From positions 1-9,889 of the forward strand of contig JAFPWQ010000038.1 of the NCBI GenBank assembly GCA_017394925.1: DNA of 9,889 nt, given 5' to 3'. A model generated the notes under the pieces. That model had not been told where the DNA came from. It searched no databases and was given only the letters and a program-made list of their open reading frames with translations. The DNA is from Synergistaceae bacterium. Lineage in GTDB: Bacteria; Synergistota; Synergistia; Synergistales; Aminobacteriaceae. The translations under genes were made by a program, and so were the position numbers. Shown piece by piece: positions 5,221 to 9,889 of this stretch (within the stretch, counting starts at the first letter, position 1; each line of letters begins with the position of its first letter).

Positions 5221-6267
5221 GTGTACAAAGTAGAAAAATATTTAAACAGGTGCATAAACAGCATAGTTAATCAAACGTACTGGAATCTCGAAATTATTCT
5301 TGTGGATGATGGTTCACCCGATAACTGTCCGTTAATTTGTGATGAATGGTCGAAGAAAGATAAGCGTATTAGAGTACTTCATAAGAGAAATGGAGGATTA
5401 TCTTCTGCGCGCAATGCAGGTCTTGATATTGCTAAAGGAGAATATATCTCTTTCATTGACAGCGATGATTTTATTCTGCCGGAAATGTTTGAGGAACTTT
5501 ACAGGTTAATGATTGAGAATGATGCTGATTTAGGCATGTCAGGATACCTTTATGTTGATGAAAATGGTCTTCCTGTTCAAGATACAAGATATATTTATGT
5601 TGATAAAGACGGTCTTCCTATTCAGAATAAAAATAACACAAAAGATGAAGTTGTTGATGTTTTTTCTGGAGAAGAGGCACTAAGAGATTTTATTACATTA
5701 AATCTTCGTGTATCACATGATATGTACAGGGGCGTATGCTATATAGTCGCATGGAACAAGCTATATAAATCTCATATATTCCGAAACTTAAGATTCTTTT
5801 ATCAAAGTCCTTGTGAAGACGATGCTGCAGTACATCACATATTAGGAGAATGCAGAAGGCTGGCAGCTACAAACAGAAAGCTCTATATGTACACGCAGAG
5901 AGAAGACAGCATAATGGGGAATTTGCGGAAAGGGTTCGATGTTGAGCTCATGACAGGTATGTTGTTTGCATTAAATGACAGATATGATTATCTCATTGGT
6001 AAAGGCCTTGATGACCTCGCACACGAAGTTCTGTGTCAGAGCTGTATATGGGCGTTTTCTATGCTGAGGAATGCAAGCTATGAGGCAAGCTATGTTAAAC
6101 ACTTCATAAGATTCAATAGCAGACTTCTTCCTTTATTCTTAAGATGTGTGGCTTCACCAGGAATTAAGATGAAACACAGAGCAGTAAGATTATTTCTTGA
6201 GGTTGTGAGAAATATAATAAGGGATATATATCGTGCAACAAAAAAATTGTTTCTCAAATTAAGCTAA
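5221..6267 (+). CDS. family 2 glycosyltransferase with disrupted 5' end
   Basis: The 348-codon frame from GTG 5221 is a GT-A fold family 2 glycosyltransferase, the type that moves sugars from nucleotide-sugars onto capsule, exopolysaccharide or LPS chains at the inner face of the membrane. Visible motifs are CINSIVNQTY, nucleotide-binding LVDDGSPDN (27-35), NGGLSSARNAGLDIAKG (57-73), metal-binding FIDSDDF (78-84), AWNKLYKSHIF and a likely catalytic acidic pair in PCEDDAAVHH. The GTG lies inside the conserved ISVIVPVYKVEKYL block, so this start would remove the first strand and is probably not real; no ribosome site precedes it. Residues about 110-136 hold an imperfect internal duplication (YVDENGLPVQ and YVDKDGLPIQ). 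Parts are A+T-rich (18 of 60 bases G+C at 5641-5700, against 32 of 60 at 7321-7380 in metH), and no other polysaccharide gene is near, hinting at transfer. Acceptor and sugar are unknown. Confidence 0.8.
   Translation: MYKVEKYLNRCINSIVNQTYWNLEIILVDDGSPDNCPLICDEWSKKDKRIRVLHKRNGGLSSARNAGLDIAKGEYISFIDSDDFILPEMFEELYRLMIENDADLGMSGYLYVDENGLPVQDTRYIYVDKDGLPIQNKNNTKDEVVDVFSGEEALRDFITLNLRVSHDMYRGVCYIVAWNKLYKSHIFRNLRFFYQSPCEDDAAVHHILGECRRLAATNRKLYMYTQREDSIMGNLRKGFDVELMTGMLFALNDRYDYLIGKGLDDLAHEVLCQSCIWAFSMLRNASYEASYVKHFIRFNSRLLPLFLRCVASPGIKMKHRAVRLFLEVVRNIIRDIYRATKKLFLKLS
5548..5625 (+). repeat. imperfect 45-bp-period tandem duplication within the glycosyltransferase
   Basis: Positions 5548-5580 and 5593-5625 match at 27 of 33 bases with a period of 45 bp. 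They encode LYVDENGLPVQ and IYVDKDGLPIQ. The period is a multiple of three, so the frame is kept and the protein gains about 15 residues. Confidence 0.75.
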
Positions 6268-6270
6268 TAA

Positions 6271-6300
6271 TTGAAGCAGAATTAATCTTTGTCCTATAAT
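6271..6300 (+). promoter_or_regulatory. promoter of metH
   Basis: TTGAAG (6271-6276), 18 bases, TATAAT (6295-6300), which would start transcription near 6307 and give a leader of about 26 nt. The gap between the glycosyltransferase stop and the metH start is 65 bp, too short for a SAM or cobalamin riboswitch. Confidence 0.55.
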
Positions 6301-6332
6301 GCCTCAGAATAAAGACAGCAGGGGGTATTATA

Positions 6333-8735
6333 ATGTTCAAGTTCAATCCTGAGAGAATATATTTCTTTGACGGCGCAATGGGAACGATGTTACAGTCTCA
6401 TGGCTTAAAACTTCGCGAGCTTCCCGAATCGCTGAACTTTACGAACCCTGAATTGATTCGCACTATTCACAGCGAATATTCAGATTCAGGAGCAAATTTT
6501 ATTTCATCAAATACATTCGGGGCAAATAAATTTAAACTCGCAAAATCGAATCTCAAAGTTCATGACGTAATCAGAGCGGCATTAAGAATCACGAATGAAA
6601 TCACGCATTCAAAGCCGGATTCATATTCAGTTCTTGATATTGGTCCGACAGGAAGAGTGATGAGTCCATTGGGTGATGCGTCATTCGGTGAAGTCTATGA
6701 TGCGTTTGCTGAAATGGTCATTGCAGGAAGGGATTTATGCGATGTGATATTGCTTGAGACCTTCACGGACTTATACGAACTCAAAGCCGCAGTTCTTGCC
6801 GCCCGCGAAAATTCAGATTTGCCCGTGTTCGCGACAATGAGCTTTGATGAATCAGGTCATACGTTTTTCGGGACAACTATTGAGGCCATGACCTACACGC
6901 TTGAAGGTCTCGGAGTCTCTGCACTGGGTGTGAACTGTTCATTAGGGCCTGCACAGTTACTGCCGGTTGTCAGACGCATATGTGAACTCTCACACATTCC
7001 CGTAATGGTTCAGCCCAACGCAGGGTTGCCCGTAATGCGGGACGGTGAATCACATTATGACGTTACAGCCGATGAATTTGCAGATATAGCCCGTGAATTT
7101 GCCTCAATGGGAGTGAGTATATTAGGCGGCTGCTGCGGTACTAGTCCGGCTCATATCATGAAGATGAAGAATGCAGTTACAAGTTCATTCGCTCATGCCG
7201 TGAAACGTGATGTACATGATGATACAGTTGTGAGTTCATCGTCAAGGGTCGTAACGTTCGGGAAGAAGTTTATAGTGATAGGCGAGAGGTTGAACCCGAC
7301 AGGCAAAAAGTTATTGCAGAAGGCACTGCGTGAAGGCAACACGGACTACTTGCTGAAGGAGGCATTAAAGCAGCAGGAACAGAACGCGGATATTCTTGAC
7401 CTGAACACGGGACTTCCTGATATTGATGAAGCAGGAGTGATGACGCATTCACTGATTCAGATTCAGGGCATAACGAATCTTCCAGTTCAGATTGACTCGT
7501 CAGACCATAAGACTCTCGAATCAGCCGCAAGAATCTATAACGGTAAGCCATTATTGAACTCAGTGAACGGAAAAACATCAAGCCTTGAGAATATTTTACC
7601 CATCGCGAAAAAATACGGCGCATGTATACTCGGACTTACGCTTGATGAGAATGGAATCCCTGAGACAGCAGAAGAGAGATTCAGAATCGCAGAAAGAATC
7701 ATCAACGAGGCAGAACGAATCGGAATCCCCAGACGCAATATATTAATCGACTGCTTAACGCTCACTGCATCAGCCCAGCAGAAACTCGTACCTGAAACAC
7801 TGAAAGCGATTCGCATGGTAAAAGATAAACTCGGAGTATGCACAGTACTGGGACTAAGCAATGTCTCGTTTGGATTACCCAGAAGGCCGCTCGTGAACCG
7901 TACTATGATGATTGCCGCCATAATGAATGGTCTTGATTCCGCGATAATCAATCCTGGCGATACAGATCTAAAAGAGAGTTTATACGCATGGAATTTATTA
8001 TCAGGTGATGAATCAGACATGCAGAAATATATTGAATACTGCGAGGCTCATCCTGCAATCACGAACACAAACGCAATTTCCGTCCCGGTCTCACAGGTCA
8101 AAGCTGAAAACTCAACGAACGATTTGAACTCATCAATCATAAAGGGACTGAAGGAAGACTCAGCTAATTTTACGCGTGAGATGTTAAAGACGCATAAGCC
8201 TCTTGAGATTATCGAGGGTAATATAGTACCTGCATTAGATTCTGTGGGTAAGGATTACGAATCGGGAAAAACATTTCTGCCCCAGCTCATAAAGTCCGCC
8301 GAAGCAGCAAAGTCAGCCTTTGAAGTGTTATCTGAGGCCATGAGTAAAGAAGGCACAACGGGAAAATCAAAAGGCCCGGTTTTACTTGCGACTGTATACG
8401 GAGATGTTCATGACATCGGAAAAAATATAGTGCGTACTATTTTCGAGAACTATAATTTTAACGTGATTGATCTGGGAAAAGATGTTCCGCCGGATAAAGT
8501 TGTTGAGGCAGTTAAACGTGAAGACATTCATGTTGTGGGACTGAGTGCGTTGATGACAACAACGGTTGCAAGCATGAAGGAGACGATAGAGAAGCTGAGA
8601 GCCTCATGTCCTGACGTGAAAGTGATTGCCGGAGGTGCGGTGCTTACGCCTGACTTAGCGAAATATGCAGGAGCGGATTATTATGCGCGTGATGCAATGG
8701 AAGGTGTACGAATCGTTTCGGGTCTTCTTGAATGA
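6333..8735 (+). CDS. metH: cobalamin-dependent methionine synthase lacking the activation domain
   Basis: The 800-residue cytoplasmic enzyme transfers a methyl group from methyltetrahydrofolate via cobalamin to homocysteine, making methionine. Domains in order: the homocysteine domain (1-285) begins FFDGAMGTML and has zinc ligands Cys202 (GVNCS) and Cys267-Cys268 (GGCCGT). The pterin domain (about 310-570) has IGERLNPTG, LDLNTG and GLSNVSFGLP. The four-helix cap (about 600-675) includes SGKTFLPQLIKSAEA. The cobalamin domain (680-800) has the DxHxxG motif in GDVHDIGKN, with His693 as the lower cobalt ligand, plus GLSALMTTT and AGGAVLT. E. coli MetH is about 1,230 residues; the difference is the C-terminal AdoMet reactivation domain, absent here as in the three-domain forms of Thermotoga and many Firmicutes, where a separate protein does the job. 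No such protein is in the window. AGGGGGT lies six bases before the ATG. Confidence 0.94.
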   Translation: MFKFNPERIYFFDGAMGTMLQSHGLKLRELPESLNFTNPELIRTIHSEYSDSGANFISSNTFGANKFKLAKSNLKVHDVIRAALRITNEITHSKPDSYSVLDIGPTGRVMSPLGDASFGEVYDAFAEMVIAGRDLCDVILLETFTDLYELKAAVLAARENSDLPVFATMSFDESGHTFFGTTIEAMTYTLEGLGVSALGVNCSLGPAQLLPVVRRICELSHIPVMVQPNAGLPVMRDGESHYDVTADEFADIAREFASMGVSILGGCCGTSPAHIMKMKNAVTSSFAHAVKRDVHDDTVVSSSSRVVTFGKKFIVIGERLNPTGKKLLQKALREGNTDYLLKEALKQQEQNADILDLNTGLPDIDEAGVMTHSLIQIQGITNLPVQIDSSDHKTLESAARIYNGKPLLNSVNGKTSSLENILPIAKKYGACILGLTLDENGIPETAEERFRIAERIINEAERIGIPRRNILIDCLTLTASAQQKLVPETLKAIRMVKDKLGVCTVLGLSNVSFGLPRRPLVNRTMMIAAIMNGLDSAIINPGDTDLKESLYAWNLLSGDESDMQKYIEYCEAHPAITNTNAISVPVSQVKAENSTNDLNSSIIKGLKEDSANFTREMLKTHKPLEIIEGNIVPALDSVGKDYESGKTFLPQLIKSAEAAKSAFEVLSEAMSKEGTTGKSKGPVLLATVYGDVHDIGKNIVRTIFENYNFNVIDLGKDVPPDKVVEAVKREDIHVVGLSALMTTTVASMKETIEKLRASCPDVKVIAGGAVLTPDLAKYAGADYYARDAMEGVRIVSGLLE

Positions 8736-8749
8736 ATCTTGATTGAATC
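8728..8749 (+). repeat. imperfect tandem 11-bp repeat over the metH stop codon
   Basis: TTGAATGAATC (8728-8738) and TTGATTGAATC (8739-8749) are adjacent and differ at one base. The first copy contains the metH stop TGA (8733-8735). No function is evident. Confidence 0.6.
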
Positions 8750-8768
8750 ATATTGTTGAACATGTGAG

Positions 8769-8779
8769 TGTATAATACA
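8769..8779 (+). promoter_or_regulatory. nadE -10 box inside a short palindrome
   Basis: TATAAT (8771-8776) lies within the palindrome TGTATAATACA (8769-8779) and would start transcription near 8783, about 24 nt before the nadE ATG. No good -35 is found at 16-18 bases. CATGT (8761-8765) and ACATG (8777-8781) form a second inverted pair over the same spot. This could be a promoter with an operator, or chance in A+T-rich sequence; nadE may instead be read through from metH. Confidence 0.35.
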
Positions 8780-8791
8780 TGCATTCTCACG

Positions 8792-8809
8792 AGAGGAAAA
8801 ATTTTTATG
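8792..8809 (+). promoter_or_regulatory. ribosome binding site deciding the nadE start
   Basis: AGAGGA (8792-8797), nine bases, ATG (8807-8809). The longer in-frame alternative from ATG 8768 has no ribosome site, overlaps the probable -10 box and adds 13 residues not expected at a NadE N-terminus. Confidence 0.75.
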
Positions 8810-9529
8810 CGAAACATAATCACGAAGTGTGAACAATGGCTGCATGAGAGAATTGAAGACGCAAAAGCAAACGGAATAATACTTGGTCTCTCAGGCGGAA
8901 TAGATTCATCTGTGTTGGCTGCACTTGCACGTGAGGCACTTGGCCGCGATAAAGTTCTTGGGGTCATCATGCCGTGTCATAGTATCCGTGAAGATGAGAA
9001 TGACGCGAGATTATTAGCTCATGAATTAGACATTGCATTCGAGAAAGTAGATCTCACAGATACGTTTGATGTGCTCTACGGGACAATAGAACTCATAACG
9101 GGCAATACAAACGAACTTGTGCGCTCTAACATGAAGGCACGCTTACGTATGGTAACGCTATATGCCCTCGCACAGTCAAAGAATCTTCTTGTATGTGGGA
9201 CAAGCAACAGGTCAGAATACGAGACAGGATACTTCACGAAATACGGTGACTCAGGTGTGGACTTAATGCCTCTTGCAGGATTTCTGAAGCGTGAAATAAG
9301 AGAAATGGCACGTATTCTTCGTGTACCCGAAAAGATAATCTCAAAGGCTCCCAGTGCAGGACTGTATGAAGGACAGACTGACGAGAACGATATGGGCTTC
9401 ACGTATGAAACGCTTGATGAATATTTAGCGTCAGGCCGAATCGAAGACGAAAAAGCAAGAGAACGCATTGACGTAATGCGCAGACGAAGCGAACACAAAC
9501 GCAAACCAATTCCAATATTCAAAAATTAA
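8807..9529 (+). CDS. nadE: ammonia-dependent NAD+ synthetase
   Basis: The 240-residue product catalyses the last step of NAD synthesis: it adenylates nicotinic acid adenine dinucleotide with ATP and amidates it with ammonia. It is an N-type ATP pyrophosphatase. The P-loop LGLSGGIDSSV spans 26-36. The substrate-binding segment is VCGTSNRSEYETGYFTKYGD (129-148), followed by DLMPLAGFLK, and near the C-terminus KAPSAGLYEGQTDE (180-193) and the basic tail HKRKPIP. There is no N-terminal nitrilase-like glutaminase domain, so the enzyme should use free ammonia; 240 residues is typical of this short class. It lies 71 bp after metH, and its stop is 25 nt before yebC, so nadE and yebC are probably co-transcribed. 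Confidence 0.94.
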   Translation: MRNIITKCEQWLHERIEDAKANGIILGLSGGIDSSVLAALAREALGRDKVLGVIMPCHSIREDENDARLLAHELDIAFEKVDLTDTFDVLYGTIELITGNTNELVRSNMKARLRMVTLYALAQSKNLLVCGTSNRSEYETGYFTKYGDSGVDLMPLAGFLKREIREMARILRVPEKIISKAPSAGLYEGQTDENDMGFTYETLDEYLASGRIEDEKARERIDVMRRRSEHKRKPIPIFKN

Positions 9530-9554
9530 ATTTATACAGGAGTGATTAATCAAC

Positions 9555-9889
9555 ATGTCAGGACATTCAAAATGGGCGAACATTAAGCACAGGAAAGCAG
9601 CACAGGATGCAAAGCGCGGAAATCTTTTTCAGAAGTTAGTGCGTGCAATCATAATCGCGGCTAAAGACGGCGGCGGAGATCCTGCAATGAACATGCGACT
9701 CAAGACCGCAATCGAACGCGCAAAGGCCGTAAGTGTTCCCAATGACAACATAACACGCGCAATCAAACGCGGCACCGGTGAACTCGGCGACATTACATAT
9801 GATGAGCTTACGTATGAAGTCATCGGTCCTTCAGGTATTGCTATACTCGTGAACGTCATGACAGATAACAGGAATCGTACGACACCAGA
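9555..9889 (+). CDS. yebC: YebC/PmpR-family protein (partial, C-terminus beyond window)
   Basis: The first 111 residues are present; the frame is open at the window edge, and family members are about 240-250 residues. The N-terminus MSGHSKWANIKHRKAAQDAK is the YebC signature, followed by GNLFQKLVRAI, KDGGGDP, VPNDNITRAIKRGTGEL, then a partial TDNRNRT motif. The family was long annotated as DNA-binding transcriptional regulators (PmpR in Pseudomonas). Recent work on some members shows a role in translation, easing ribosome stalling at proline-rich stretches; which applies here cannot be told. AGGAG (9538-9542) lies 12 bases before the ATG. In many bacteria yebC is next to ruvC, which would be downstream of this window if conserved. 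Confidence 0.94.
   Translation, partial: MSGHSKWANIKHRKAAQDAKRGNLFQKLVRAIIIAAKDGGGDPAMNMRLKTAIERAKAVSVPNDNITRAIKRGTGELGDITYDELTYEVIGPSGIAILVNVMTDNRNRTTP

Noticed and set aside
6268..6332. SAM or cobalamin riboswitch before metH
   Set aside because: The gap is only 65 bp and is filled by an apparent promoter and ribosome site; there is no room for an aptamer.
7535..8020. 161-codon minus-strand reading frame inside metH (also 7270-7623)
   Set aside because: Low-complexity, serine-rich shadows of the well-supported metH frame, with no motifs of their own.
8768..8806. ATG 8768 as the start of nadE
   Set aside because: It has no ribosome site and overlaps the probable -10 box; ATG 8807 has AGAGGA at nine bases and gives the normal NadE N-terminus.
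9076..9522. 148-codon minus-strand reading frame inside nadE (also 9629-9859 inside yebC)
   Set aside because: Shadows of strongly conserved plus-strand genes.

Overview
The window is about 9.9 kb of compact bacterial chromosome with moderate-to-low G+C. It carries nine protein-coding loci (two cut by the window edges) and one tRNA gene. Shine-Dalgarno sites are strong AGGAG types, promoters are sigma-70-like, and TTG and GTG starts occur. The gene set is: a three-domain cobalamin-dependent methionine synthase without its activation domain, a short ammonia-type NadE, a PFK with PPi-type signature residues, and a YdjI-like SPFH protein. This suits an anaerobic, possibly gut-associated bacterium such as a Synergistota or Bacillota member. 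That assignment is inference only; no rRNA or phylogenetic marker is complete here.

Layout. Positions 1-788 (minus) hold the start of an SPFH/YdjI-like gene. Positions 1021-1096 (minus) hold tRNA-Ala(CGC), preceded by a near-consensus promoter. That promoter's -35 box lies back to back with the -35 box of a plus-strand HD-domain hydrolase gene (TTG start at 1198, stop at 2001). Two minus-strand genes follow, pgeF (3988 to 3335) then pfk (3277 to 2057), probably one transcript ending at a clear hairpin-plus-T terminator at 2010-2042. Divergent from them is an AEC-family membrane transporter (4058-5002) with its own likely terminator. A glycosyltransferase gene follows; its 5' end is out of frame with the rest and carries a tandem 8-bp repeat. 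The plus strand continues with metH (6333-8735), nadE (8807-9529) and the start of a yebC/pmpR gene (9555 to the edge).

Most genes are housekeeping functions in one-carbon/methionine, NAD, glycolytic and nucleoside metabolism and do not form one pathway. nadE and yebC are 25 nt apart and probably co-transcribed. The glycosyltransferase is the outlier: an orphan surface-polysaccharide-type gene, richer in A+T in places than its neighbours.

The most notable point is at 5143-5220. The missing beta-strand of the glycosyltransferase (ISVIVPVYKVEKYL) is encoded directly upstream of the GTG at 5221, in frame, but with no usable start codon. A good RBS and ATG (5148) sit in a different frame. The (GCCGTTCA) repeat lies between them, and changing its copy number from two to three, or to zero, would restore the frame exactly. 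This is either a phase-variable switch, a recent frameshift mutation or a sequence error. I see no CRISPR array, insertion sequence or rRNA.
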